Below, piece by piece: positions 34,903-43,558 of a stretch of DNA of 64,000 nucleotides (position 1 is its first letter; each line of letters starts with the position of its first letter). This DNA comes from DAISVY01 sp036826635. Lineage in GTDB: Bacteria > Zixibacteria > MSB-5A5 > GN15 > FEB-12. The stretch lies in the NCBI GenBank assembly GCA_036826635.1, contig DAISVY010000004.1, forward strand, positions 124,001-188,000. The letters are read 5' to 3'. The translations under genes and the position numbers were made by a program. Below the pieces are notes generated by a model. The model worked only from the letters and a program-made list of their open reading frames with translations, did no database searches and was not told the DNA's origin.

Positions 34903-35595
34903 TTAACTCTCACTGAACGTACCCGGCTCACCAATACCGGCCACGTTGCCCAACGCCACTTCCGTACCGTCGATAACCAGATACGCCGCACCGTCGCGGT
35001 AAACGACCGAATCTACTATACCCACCAGAGACAGAGTGGGCGTGAACGTACTGCCCGAAGGCGTGGTGGCGGTTACTTCTACCGTGTAATAACCCTCGGC
35101 TACCGTGTTGCCGAGATCATCTTTGCCGTCCCACGTGAACGTATTAGTTCCGGCCCCGATGTCGCTTTCCGTAATCGTGGCGACGATGTTGTCGTCCTCG
35201 TCGCGGACCACGAACTTGATCTCCGAGGCAAACTCGGTAGTCGTGTATGAAATACTGGGCTGACTGGAATCATCCACCCAGAACCCATCGTATTCCGCCT
35301 TGATTTCCTTGCCGATGAAACCCGAAGCCATGACGTTGTTCATGGATTGCATCTGCAGGTAATCCCACTCGTTGGAAGTCTCGATGCCATCGGCGATATT
35401 GCTCATCTGTTCCAGACTCGAGAACTGGGCCAATTGGGCGATGAAATCTTCGTCATCTGTCGGGTCAAGCGGGTCCTGATATTGCAGCTTGGTCACCAGC
35501 AACTCCAGGAAGTCATCCTTCCCCAGAGTTTGCAGGCTTCCCGTGGCTACGGCATCGCCGTTTGAATCGGTGGCAACCGGTGATATGAATCCCAT
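34903..35595 (-). CDS. flgD: Flagellar hook capping protein FlgD
   Basis: The 230-residue hook cap scaffold has the N-terminal block LGKDDFLELLVTKLQYQDPL and AQLAQFSSLEQMSNI. FlgD Ig-like and tudor-like domains follow, with GTNTFTWDGKDDLGNTVAEG and YYTVEVTA. The scaffold is displaced once the hook is finished. Shine-Dalgarno GGAG sits before ATG 35595. It lies 10 bp after fliK. Confidence 0.95.
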   Translation of the reverse strand: MGFISPVATDSNGDAVATGSLQTLGKDDFLELLVTKLQYQDPLDPTDDEDFIAQLAQFSSLEQMSNIADGIETSNEWDYLQMQSMNNVMASGFIGKEIKAEYDGFWVDDSSQPSISYTTTEFASEIKFVVRDEDDNIVATITESDIGAGTNTFTWDGKDDLGNTVAEGYYTVEVTATTPSGSTFTPTLSLVGIVDSVVYRDGAAYLVIDGTEVALGNVAGIGEPGTFSES

Positions 35596-35605
35596 GGTCT
35601 TTCTC

Positions 35606-37168
35606 CTACGCTAACAGGTTGACGCCGTCGGCCCGCAAGTACTCTTGGGTTGAAGGCGAAATAACGGGCGACGGCGCCACCTGTCCAAGTTCCTGTTCCA
35701 AATCGAAACGCGGCTGTCGAATGCGACGTGATCCCGACCATTCCGACTGACGGTCGAACTGCTGTTGTCCGGCATTCTCTCCCGACAACGCTACTTCGAT
35801 GCGATCCACCTGAACGCCGGCGCGCGCAAGTTGATTGGAAAGTTGATCGAGAGAATGCTCCACGGCCACTTTGGCCAGGGAGTTGTCGACCACCACGCGC
35901 GCGGTCAAAGCGTCGTTGCGCATGGTCAAATGTAAACGCGCCGGGCCCAACTGCTCCGGCTCGATTTTTATCATTATTGACTGATTACCGGGCAGAGACG
36001 GCTTGGCTATCATATCCGGCAGGGTGAAACGAACGTTCGGCAGATTAACTCGTGTCTCTTCGGCCAGAACCGAAGTTTTCCCGGACACGGACTGATCGAC
36101 CGAAGGATTTTGCTCAACCAGCGGATCGACTTTCTGGGCCGCCAGACGCTCGGCCAGATCGAAAGTTATCGATTGACGAGAGCTTGTCGCATCCGGCGTA
36201 ACGGCATGCACGAACCGAGTCGGCTTGACCGCGTTAGCTTCCATCTCCACGGTAGCCGAGGGCTCGTCGGCTGCGGTTTCCGCCGTCGCCAGCCTGGTCG
36301 AAGCGGCAGACCGAGAGATCGTTTTAACCGATATTTCCTGCCGGGACAGTTCCGCCTTGAGGACCAGTGGCTGCCCGCCCTTTTCGCCCACCAAGCGGAC
36401 CTTAACCGGATCTTTTTCGACCGCTTCCGATTGCGCGGAGGATTCGCGCTGAACCTCAATCGCCTTTAGATTAAGTTCGCTCAGGAGCTTTTCCAATCGG
36501 GTCGTCTCGCTAAGCGACTGGTCATTCAGCGGTGTTAAAGTTTTCGGAACCGTCGCTGTAGCCTTCGTTGTCGCCTCCGACACCACCCGCACCCGCGATT
36601 CGGACTCCGTCGAACTCTCCACCTCCGAGAACGATTCCACCGGGATTGTCACTTTCACCGGTTGAGTTTGTTTTTCTTCGGCTGCGACCGTTATCTCAAC
36701 TTGTCCGTCCGCAATTCGGGAGGCCATCACCCGATAGGTGGCCGGCTCCAGACCATCCGGCACGAACGTTGTCAACTCTTCATTCATCAACAGCGCGCAT
36801 TGCGACCGTTGGGGGAGCAAAGAAACCGGGTTCTCTGTCTGCACCGGCATCTCCGGGCCGGCAACAACTGTCGCCGTCATTCCAGGATCAAGCGCTACCG
36901 CCAGAGCACTCACCAGATCGACCGGGACGGCTGTTTCCGCCTCGGTTTGTAACAACAATTCAGAAAATGGCCGATTGGTTTCGTTCGATTCAAGCCCGGG
37001 CAATTCCACCTGCGGCCCAGTTTCTTCACCGGCAACCATAAGAGACAGCAGATCGCCGAAGGCATTGCCATCAGCTTCGGTCGCAACCGGCCCTCCGCTC
37101 GGTGATGATGGGTTTACCCCGATACCACCCGGCAGAAGGTTCATTATGTTGGCCGAATCCGGTGTCAC
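35606..37168 (-). CDS. fliK: Flagellar hook-length control protein FliK
   Basis: A 520-residue protein. The long N-terminal part is Ser/Thr/Glu-rich and of low order. The C-terminal Flg_hook domain (about 385-475) contains IMIKIEPEQLGPARLHLTMR and LARAGVQVDRIEVALSG. FliK measures hook length and signals FlhB to change substrate. GTG start with GGAGAAA upstream. It lies between the MotE-like gene and flgD. Confidence 0.9.
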   Translation of the reverse strand: MTPDSANIMNLLPGGIGVNPSSPSGGPVATEADGNAFGDLLSLMVAGEETGPQVELPGLESNETNRPFSELLLQTEAETAVPVDLVSALAVALDPGMTATVVAGPEMPVQTENPVSLLPQRSQCALLMNEELTTFVPDGLEPATYRVMASRIADGQVEITVAAEEKQTQPVKVTIPVESFSEVESSTESESRVRVVSEATTKATATVPKTLTPLNDQSLSETTRLEKLLSELNLKAIEVQRESSAQSEAVEKDPVKVRLVGEKGGQPLVLKAELSRQEISVKTISRSAASTRLATAETAADEPSATVEMEANAVKPTRFVHAVTPDATSSRQSITFDLAERLAAQKVDPLVEQNPSVDQSVSGKTSVLAEETRVNLPNVRFTLPDMIAKPSLPGNQSIMIKIEPEQLGPARLHLTMRNDALTARVVVDNSLAKVAVEHSLDQLSNQLARAGVQVDRIEVALSGENAGQQQFDRQSEWSGSRRIRQPRFDLEQELGQVAPSPVISPSTQEYLRADGVNLLA

Positions 37169-37171
37169 TGT

Positions 37172-37942
37172 TTATTTCTCCGCAATCGTAATCATCTGTT
37201 TGGACAGTTTGGCGGCTCTTTTGGCCGGCATCAGTGAAAGCACCTGTGAGGCATTCTTCGACTTCATGCGCGGCAAAATAGAAACCACCGTATTATCATC
37301 CAGATTCGCCATTAACCGGGCCACGGCCTGAGCTTCCATACCGTCGTAGAGTTTGGCTAATTGGGCTATGCGGGCCGATTCGGCCTGGTCAAGGCGAAGA
37401 ATCTTCTGCGATACTTTTTTATCGAGGGCGTTGAGTTCTTCCTCGCGTGAATTCAGCGCTTTTTCACGGGCAGCCAGAGTGTTTTTCTCTTTCTCCAGCC
37501 AGTTCACCTGTTTGATGGAATCCTCGGCGGCCTTCTTATCCTGCCCCACCTCATCCAGATCATCAAATTCATCCAGCTCTGCCGCCTCCGGAGCGTAATC
37601 GAGTTCTTCCAGATTCTTTATGATTTCATCGATAACCGACACACTGTCATTTTCCAGCAAGGCCAGAATAGAATCATCGGCTGACTCGATTGCTTCATAA
37701 TGTTCATGTTCGCCGGACTCGGTCTCGACCGTATCACTCACGGGCGCCTGCTGATCCGAGGCGGTCTCTACCGAAGAATCCCCGCCGATCAGCATCAGAG
37801 TACCGAAAGCGACCACAACGATAACAACCACCCCTCCGAGCCCGAACAGGACATATTTCAACAGGCCCTTTTGGGGGGCTTTGGCCTGACTTTCGGTCTC
37901 TTCCGGTTTTGCTTGCTCGTTTATTTGCTTCTCATCAGCCAT
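37172..37942 (-). CDS. MotE/FlbB-like flagellar protein, first gene of the supercluster
   Basis: The 256-residue protein has a cytoplasmic N-terminus, a membrane helix (YVLFGLGGVVVIVVVAFGTL), an acidic linker (about 70-145) and a long coiled coil (about 145-195). It ends in an MgtE-N-like helical domain (KLYDGMEAQAVARLMANLDD, ASQVLSLMPAKRAAKLSK). MotE-type proteins are periplasmic chaperones or scaffolds for motor parts. ATG 37942 is chosen because it has GGAG at 9 nt and lies about 30 nt after a predicted sigma-54 start site. Confidence 0.82.
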   Translation of the reverse strand: MADEKQINEQAKPEETESQAKAPQKGLLKYVLFGLGGVVVIVVVAFGTLMLIGGDSSVETASDQQAPVSDTVETESGEHEHYEAIESADDSILALLENDSVSVIDEIIKNLEELDYAPEAAELDEFDDLDEVGQDKKAAEDSIKQVNWLEKEKNTLAAREKALNSREEELNALDKKVSQKILRLDQAESARIAQLAKLYDGMEAQAVARLMANLDDNTVVSILPRMKSKNASQVLSLMPAKRAAKLSKQMITIAEK

Positions 37943-37982
37943 AGCTACACTCCGGGATCCAGTATTATCCCGCTGGACATTG

Positions 37983-37998
37983 AGCAAGCCGGATGCCA
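37983..37998 (-). promoter_or_regulatory. Sigma-54-type promoter of the flagellar supercluster
   Basis: TGGCATC-CGGC-TTGCT on the minus strand matches the -24/-12 consensus TGGCACG-N4-TTGCW, with GG and GC exactly 10 nt apart. The predicted start near 37972 leaves a 30-nt leader before ATG 37942. The gap 37943-38132 has no other evident element. Confidence 0.7.
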
Positions 37999-38132
37999 AC
38001 TTTGATCGTTTAGTTGTAAGTAGTTGCGGCAACGTGTGTTGCGCTTACGTGCGAACCGCACGGGCACAATCTGCTACCGCCATGCGAGGAATAATTTTCC
38101 GAATGAAGAGGAAAGAAATGAGCGAAAAACAG

Positions 38133-39440
38133 TCAGCCTGTCAAATCGCCCTCGACATACTTCTCCCGGGCGCCGGTAACACGCACCTGAACAATGCCAC
38201 GCCCGCCCGCATAGTCATCGGGCAAACGCACCCTTATATAATTGTCGGAGATACCGCAAAACTCGGCCTTATCCGGCCGTTTGTGCTCGGCAATCACCCC
38301 CAGCACCTCGCCTATCTGACGTTTATAGGCTCTGGCGCGAAGCTGTCTGGAAACATCAATCAGGACTCCCGCCCGCTGTTTGATAACTTCGGGATTGACC
38401 TTGTCAGGGAATTCCGCAGCCGCGGTGCCCGGACGGTCCGAATAGCTGAAAACATGCAGATAATCAAGCAAACCGGACAGCGCTACTTCCCGAGAACGGG
38501 CGAAATCGTCATCGGTTTCTCCGGGAAAACCAACTATAAGGTCGGTGCCTATCGTAGCTTTCGGCTCCGTTTTTCTCACCGCCTGCACACGGCGGAAATA
38601 ATCGTCACAGTCATACGGACGCCGCATCGCTTTCAAAAGCCGATCGGACCCCGATTGGAGCGGCATGTGAAGATGGCGGCACATACGATCCCCAAAATCG
38701 GTAAAAATTCCGAGAAGCTCATCGTCAACCGTCTGCGGCTCAATTGAAGAAAGGCGGATACGCCGAAGGTCTGTTTCGGCCAGAATCAAACGGCACAGGG
38801 AGGCCAGATTGGGAATCCGCGGTTCAGCGTCCGGATTGGCATAAAGCCCCAGATGCAGGCCGGTCAGGGCCACCTCGTTAAACCCCTTGGCGGTCAATCC
38901 GTTGATCTCGTCGACGATCTCCCGGGCCGGCCGGTTGACAAGCCGGCCTCGCACCCGTGGCAGGATGCAAAAAGCACACCACTGGTTACAGCCGTCCGAC
39001 ACCTTGACCCAGGAACGGTTGTATCGTTCGAAAGCGGCCACGGAAGGTGTTGTGGCAGGCTGAAAATCACTATCGAATAAATCCGGCAAATGCTCGCGTA
39101 GAATTTCGATCAGGTGTGGTTTATCGCTATTGCCAAGCGTCAGGGTCACGGCCGGCATGGCCGCCACTCGCTCCGGTTCCCCGTCGACATAACACCCCAC
39201 CACCACAATCGGGGCGGACGGGTTCTCTCGCGCCGCCCGATTGATCAGGTAGCGATTGGAGGAATCGGCGCGATGGGTAACGGTACATGTATTAATAATG
39301 TAGAGATCAGCCACTTCTCCGGGACGTACCCGACGGAAACCACAGCGGAAAAGATCGGCGGCCATTTTTTCGGTCTCATATTGATTCAGCCGACAGCCCA
39401 CCGTTTGCAGGGATACCGTTTTCAGTGACTGTTCTTTCAT
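38133..39440 (-). CDS. mtaB: tRNA t6A37 methylthiotransferase MtaB
   Basis: A 435-residue radical-SAM enzyme of the MiaB/RimO family that turns t6A37 into ms2t6A in tRNAs. The UPF0004 N-terminal cluster ligands are in LQTVGCRLNQYE, INTCTVT and VVGCYVDG. The radical-SAM cysteines are in SDGCNQWCAFCILPRVRG (CxxxCxxC). A TRAM-like C-terminus follows. The GCRLNQYE form points to MtaB rather than MiaB. ATG 39440 has no Shine-Dalgarno but a TATATT -10-like box lies 7 nt before it (39453-39448), so the mRNA may be leaderless. Confidence 0.9.
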   Translation of the reverse strand: MKEQSLKTVSLQTVGCRLNQYETEKMAADLFRCGFRRVRPGEVADLYIINTCTVTHRADSSNRYLINRAARENPSAPIVVVGCYVDGEPERVAAMPAVTLTLGNSDKPHLIEILREHLPDLFDSDFQPATTPSVAAFERYNRSWVKVSDGCNQWCAFCILPRVRGRLVNRPAREIVDEINGLTAKGFNEVALTGLHLGLYANPDAEPRIPNLASLCRLILAETDLRRIRLSSIEPQTVDDELLGIFTDFGDRMCRHLHMPLQSGSDRLLKAMRRPYDCDDYFRRVQAVRKTEPKATIGTDLIVGFPGETDDDFARSREVALSGLLDYLHVFSYSDRPGTAAAEFPDKVNPEVIKQRAGVLIDVSRQLRARAYKRQIGEVLGVIAEHKRPDKAEFCGISDNYIRVRLPDDYAGGRGIVQVRVTGAREKYVEGDLTG

Positions 39441-39525
39441 AGACAGAAATATAACGAATCTCCGCCGGGCCGGTTCAGATTTCTCCGAAACCGAGACCGC
39501 GACACAGACTTGTTGTAACAGATCG

Positions 39526-40512
39526 TCAAGACGACATACCGTAGCGGGAGCGGAAAGATTCGATGGCCGCCGTGACGTCCTCGGGCGAATTGACATTTTG
39601 AAGGAGAACACGCAGTTCCCTGGCCCCGGTGAAACCGGAAGCATACGCCATGAGATGTCGGCGCATCATGATGAATCTCTTGGCCTCGGCAAACACCTGT
39701 TTAAACAACAAGGCGTGTTCCTGCATGATTTTCAGACGTTCGTTCAGATCAATATCGTCGACCGAGCGTTTCGGATCGAACAGCCAGGGATTGCCGAAAG
39801 CGGCTCGTCCCATCATAACACCGTCGGCCCCGGTTTCGGCGGCCAGTTCACGCGCCTGAGATAGCGACCGCACGTCGCCGTTGCCGATCACCAGAACACC
39901 TGTCCCGCGAGCCATGGCAACCAGTTCCGGCATGACTTCCCAATGCGCCGGGGGTTTATACATCTCTTTTTTCGTGCGCAGATGAAAGACAATTGCGGCC
40001 GGTCGGGCCTCGATCAACGGCTTGGCCCACTGCTCCAGTGTTATCCCGGTATAACCTATCCGGGTTTTAACCGACACCGGTAGTTCCCCGGCCCCTTCGA
40101 TTGTGGCCTGGACAATTTCGACCGCCAGAGACGGGTCGCTCATAAGTGCAGCCCCGGCGCCCTGTTTGCATATGACTTTTACGGGGCATCCCATATTAAT
40201 GTCCACCCCGTCGAACCCAAGTTCCCCGGCCAGGGCTGCACACTCGCGGAAATGCTCCGGTTTACTACCGAAAAACTGAGCCACCACAGGGCGTTCACTC
40301 CGATCAAACCGAAGATGCCGCAGCAAGTGTTCCCGACCGGGGCTGCATAAACCGTCGACCGACACGAACTCGGTATACATGACGTCCGGCTTACCCAGAC
40401 GGGCGATCAGAAGCCGAAACGCGGCATCGGTGATATCGGCGACCGGGGCCAGGGCTATAACAGGCCTGGGCAGCTCGGCCCAAAATCCTCGACTACTGGA
40501 CAGTATACTCAT
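39526..40512 (-). CDS. tRNA-dihydrouridine synthase (DusB-like)
   Basis: A 328-residue FMN enzyme that reduces uridines in the tRNA D loop. Family motifs include IALAPVADITDAAFR, DINMGCPVKVICKQGAGAAL and the FMN-binding IGNGDVRS and GVMMGRAAFGNPW. The NMGCPVK pattern fits the DusB branch, but the substrate position cannot be fixed from sequence. ATG 40512 lies 10 nt after a TACCAT -10 box. It is upstream of and co-directional with mtaB. Confidence 0.9.
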   Translation of the reverse strand: MSILSSSRGFWAELPRPVIALAPVADITDAAFRLLIARLGKPDVMYTEFVSVDGLCSPGREHLLRHLRFDRSERPVVAQFFGSKPEHFRECAALAGELGFDGVDINMGCPVKVICKQGAGAALMSDPSLAVEIVQATIEGAGELPVSVKTRIGYTGITLEQWAKPLIEARPAAIVFHLRTKKEMYKPPAHWEVMPELVAMARGTGVLVIGNGDVRSLSQARELAAETGADGVMMGRAAFGNPWLFDPKRSVDDIDLNERLKIMQEHALLFKQVFAEAKRFIMMRRHLMAYASGFTGARELRVLLQNVNSPEDVTAAIESFRSRYGMSS

Positions 40513-40522
40513 GGCGGGACCT

Positions 40523-40551
40523 ATGGTAACACAATAACATGGCGGTTTCAA
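40523..40551 (-). promoter_or_regulatory. Promoter immediately upstream of the dus gene
   Basis: TTGAAA (40551-40546) and TACCAT (40528-40523) are spaced 17 nt. The -10 box ends 10 nt before ATG 40512, predicting a leader of only about 3 nt. Confidence 0.5.
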
Positions 40552-40574
40552 CCGGTAGCTACCAAACAGCCTGA

Positions 40575-40608
40575 CAAAAAAATAGGCGGCCGGGCTACCG
40601 ACCGCCTG
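40575..40608 (-). terminator. Rho-independent terminator after rpsA
   Basis: On the minus strand AGGCGGTCGG-TAGC-CCGGCCGCCT forms a stable hairpin followed by ATTTTTTTG, about 18 nt after the rpsA stop. Confidence 0.9.
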
Positions 40609-40625
40609 TTCGATTATATAAAAGA

Positions 40626-42740
40626 CTATTCCTCTTTTTCTTCGGACGCATCGCTCTCGGGTTCAGCCGCCGGGGTCTCCGGTTCGGCTGTCTCTGAGCT
40701 CGGCTCCGCAGTGGCTTCGGCAGATTCGGCCGGGGCGGATTCTTCACCCTCAGCCTTGAGCGCCTCGGGCATAGCCTCAGCGATAGCAGACGGCGCTTCG
40801 CCGGTATGCTGCGCGAGATACTCCTCGAACTCCGCTCGCTCGCGACTCTTATAGTACGCGGCTACCGAAAGCACCACCTTGTGCTGATTCTGATCGAACT
40901 CTATAACGGACAAAGGAATCTGCTCACCTTCCTGGAAGAAACCGGTCGGGTCGGATATATCTTTCTTCCCCAACTGGCTGGTCGGCACAAAGCCCTCGAC
41001 CCCATCGCCCAGATCGACCACAACACCGCGATCCAGCACCTTGACGATAGTTCCAAGACACTCCGACCCGATAGCCAGCTTCTTGGCGAGTTCCGGCCAG
41101 GGATCATCGGTAAGTTGTTTATAGCCGAGAGAGATTCGTCGGTTTTCATGATCGATCTTGATGACCTTAACCTGAATCGTGTCGCCCTTCTTGATGATCT
41201 CCGAAGGGTGCTGGATTCGCCGTGTCCAGGACATATCGGAAATATGCACCAGACCGTCGATTCCCTCTTCCAATTCCACGAAAGCGCCAAAGGCCGTCAG
41301 GTTTCGCACCTTGCCACTGATCACTTTGCCGATAGGATATTTACCCTCGATAGTAAGCCACGGATCCGGTTCCATTTGCTTGATGCCGAGGGATATCTTC
41401 TCATTCTCCTTATCCACCGAAAGAACGACGGCGTCGACTTCATCGTTGACGCTCATAATCTTGGACGGATGCTTGATATGCTGCGTCCAGGACATCTCCG
41501 ATATGTGAATAAGGCCTTCAATGCCTTTCTCCAATTCAACGAACGCACCGTAATCGGTAATCGAGACCACTCGCCCGGTGACCTTCTTGTTGATCGGATA
41601 CTTCTCTTCGATGTTCTCCCACGGATAGGGGGTCATCTGCTTGAGACCGAGAGATATACGGGTGGTTCTTTCATCGAAATCAAGAATCTTGACATCGATC
41701 TTGTCACCCAGGGAGACCATTTCCGAAGGATGCCGTACCCGGCCCCAGGACATATCGGTAATGTGCAACAGTCCGTCCACACCGCCCATATCGATGAAAA
41801 CACCGAAATCGGTGATGTTTTTGACCACGCCCTGTCGAACCTGACCGACCTCAATCTCCCGCAGCAGGTCTTCGCGCATCGATTCGCGCTCTCGTTCCAG
41901 CACGACCCGTCGCGAGACGACTATATTTCGACGGCTCTTGTTCAGCTTGATGATTTTCACGTCCATCATCTGACCGATGAGAGCGTCAAAATCGGGAACC
42001 TGGCGCAGCGAAATCTGCGAACCGGGTAGGAAGGCATCGACGCCCATGATATCCACGATAACTCCGCCCTTGATACGACGGCTGATCTTCCCTTCGATAG
42101 TTTCTCCGGCATCGTGCACATCGCGAATCCGGTCCCAGACGCGCATGAAGTCCGCTTTCTGTTTGGACAAAAGCAACTGCCCGTTGGAATCCTCGATCTG
42201 CTCGAGATATACGTCTATCTCTTCGCCGACCTGGATATTAAGCGGCCTGGGAAATTCGTTGAGCGGAATAATACCTTCGGACTTGAACCCGACATCCACG
42301 ATGACATCATCAGGATTGACACCGATCACGGTACCATGAACGATCTCACCCTCTTTGATATCTTTGATGGTGGAATCGTACATTTCTACCATGGCGTCAT
42401 ATTCCGCCTTGTCGTAGACAACTCCCGAAACGTCGGTGATTTTCACCGCCTCGACCTCAACCGGTTCGGCCAATGTCGGTTCTTCAATTGTCCTGGTCTT
42501 GGCTTTTTCGACCACCCTCTGACGCCGGGGGGTCATAACCAGTTTTTCAACTGATTCTTCCGGCGCAGCCGCCTCGATTTGCTCGACTGCCGCGATCTCT
42601 TCCGCCGTAATTTTGGTTTTTACCTTAGCGGTTTTCTTGCCACTGGTCGCTTTGCGTTTTGACGTCTTGCTGGTGATTTTAGCGGCTTTGGTGTTTTGGG
42701 TTGTACTGGTGGTTCTTGTGGTTTTTTTGGCTTCGGCCAT
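40626..42740 (-). CDS. rpsA: Ribosomal protein S1 with Lys-rich N-terminal and acidic C-terminal tails
   Basis: A 704-residue protein with six S1 RNA-binding domains (about residues 130 to 635). Examples are VIVDVGFKSEGIIPLNEF in domain 1, GVFIDMGGVDGLLHITDMSW in domain 3 and GAFVELEEGIDGLVHISDMS in domain 5. E. coli S1 is 557 residues; the extra length comes from a roughly 100-residue N-terminal tail whose first 45 residues are Lys/Thr/Ala-rich and histone-like, and a Glu/Ala-rich acidic end. S1 brings mRNA to the 30S subunit. GGAGG stands 12 nt before ATG. It follows plsC and cmk, a common neighbourhood. Confidence 0.95.
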   Translation of the reverse strand: MAEAKKTTRTTSTTQNTKAAKITSKTSKRKATSGKKTAKVKTKITAEEIAAVEQIEAAAPEESVEKLVMTPRRQRVVEKAKTRTIEEPTLAEPVEVEAVKITDVSGVVYDKAEYDAMVEMYDSTIKDIKEGEIVHGTVIGVNPDDVIVDVGFKSEGIIPLNEFPRPLNIQVGEEIDVYLEQIEDSNGQLLLSKQKADFMRVWDRIRDVHDAGETIEGKISRRIKGGVIVDIMGVDAFLPGSQISLRQVPDFDALIGQMMDVKIIKLNKSRRNIVVSRRVVLERERESMREDLLREIEVGQVRQGVVKNITDFGVFIDMGGVDGLLHITDMSWGRVRHPSEMVSLGDKIDVKILDFDERTTRISLGLKQMTPYPWENIEEKYPINKKVTGRVVSITDYGAFVELEKGIEGLIHISEMSWTQHIKHPSKIMSVNDEVDAVVLSVDKENEKISLGIKQMEPDPWLTIEGKYPIGKVISGKVRNLTAFGAFVELEEGIDGLVHISDMSWTRRIQHPSEIIKKGDTIQVKVIKIDHENRRISLGYKQLTDDPWPELAKKLAIGSECLGTIVKVLDRGVVVDLGDGVEGFVPTSQLGKKDISDPTGFFQEGEQIPLSVIEFDQNQHKVVLSVAAYYKSRERAEFEEYLAQHTGEAPSAIAEAMPEALKAEGEESAPAESAEATAEPSSETAEPETPAAEPESDASEEKEE

Positions 42741-42783
42741 TGATCGAAAACTACCTCCTAACGAATGCCCGGCGATTTTGAAT

Positions 42784-42799
42784 TTTTCCCGAGGGAAAA
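42784..42799 (-). promoter_or_regulatory. Hairpin in the rpsA leader
   Basis: TTTTCCC-TC-GGGAAAA is a perfect 7-bp inverted repeat about 43 nt before the rpsA start. S1 represses its own mRNA in other bacteria, so a structured leader is expected; that this is the element is inference. Confidence 0.45.
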
Positions 42800-42841
42800 C
42801 CGCCGAACTCTCTTTACCCCATCATATTTACAGATCGGGCA

Positions 42842-42878
42842 GAGTTTTGCTATATAATCAAAACTCCCGGAAATCCAA
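42842..42878 (-). promoter_or_regulatory. rpsA promoter with an inverted repeat around the -10 box
   Basis: TTGGAT (42878-42873) and TATATA (42856-42851) are 16 nt apart. The -10 box lies inside the loop of a perfect 8-bp inverted repeat, GAGTTTTG (42866-42859) and CAAAACTC (42849-42842). Binding of a dimeric regulator to the repeat would cover the -10 box. Confidence 0.55.
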
Positions 42879-42925
42879 GTGAATTCTGGCCTTATCGACC
42901 GTTTTCTAATCTGTTCGACAGCCGC

Positions 42926-43558
42926 CTAATTTGCCTTAACCCCGATAACTTTCTTTCTGAGTTCGGCAATGCGGCCCATAACGCTGTCGGCAACCTGCTG
43001 ATAACCCGCACGCCCGGCCGGAAGCGACCGCACCCATTCCGCACTGAACGGCTCGGAAAAACGGATAATAAGCCGCTCCCGTCCCAGCAGACAGCTCTTA
43101 AGTCTATTGCTCCCATGTAGATAAGCAGGGACAACAGGACAGCCCGCCCGCATGGCAATCAGACCTACACCGGGAAGAGCAGACAAAAACTCACCGGTGC
43201 GAGAACGAGTACCTTCGGGGAAAACCACCAGCCCCAACCCGTTGCGAATTTTCTCTACCGAGATTGAAATGGCCTGTCGATCAATGGTCCCGCGCCTGAC
43301 CGGAAGAGCATTAACCCGACGCAGAAGCGCACCAAACCAGAAACTGTGGAACAACTCGCTTTTGGCAAAGAAACAGGTTTCACGAAGCATGGCGCTGCCG
43401 ACCAAAGGCGGATCGGCATAGGCCTGATGATTGCAGGCCACGATGAAACCACCCGTGCGGGGGATATTCTCGGTCCCCTGTATTTTTATACGGAAAAAAA
43501 CAACGCTGATGCACCGAGTCAGCAGCCAGCCCAACCAGTACAGAATCTTGATTCTCAC
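42926..43558 (-). CDS. plsC: 1-acyl-sn-glycerol-3-phosphate acyltransferase PlsC
   Basis: The 210-residue membrane-bound acyltransferase has an N-terminal hydrophobic segment (LYWLGWLLTRCISVVFF), catalytic NHQAYAD (HX4D), substrate block FFAKSELF and the glycerophosphate motif VVFPEGTRSRTG. It acylates lysophosphatidate in phospholipid synthesis. It starts with GTG overlapping the cmk stop by GTGA. The cmk-plsC-rpsA order is conserved in several phyla. Confidence 0.93.
   Translation of the reverse strand: MRIKILYWLGWLLTRCISVVFFRIKIQGTENIPRTGGFIVACNHQAYADPPLVGSAMLRETCFFAKSELFHSFWFGALLRRVNALPVRRGTIDRQAISISVEKIRNGLGLVVFPEGTRSRTGEFLSALPGVGLIAMRAGCPVVPAYLHGSNRLKSCLLGRERLIIRFSEPFSAEWVRSLPAGRAGYQQVADSVMGRIAELRKKVIGVKAN

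Noticed and set aside
38105..38132. T run after a CAG/CTG dyad behind mtaB
   Set aside because: The stem is only 3 bp, too weak for a terminator call.
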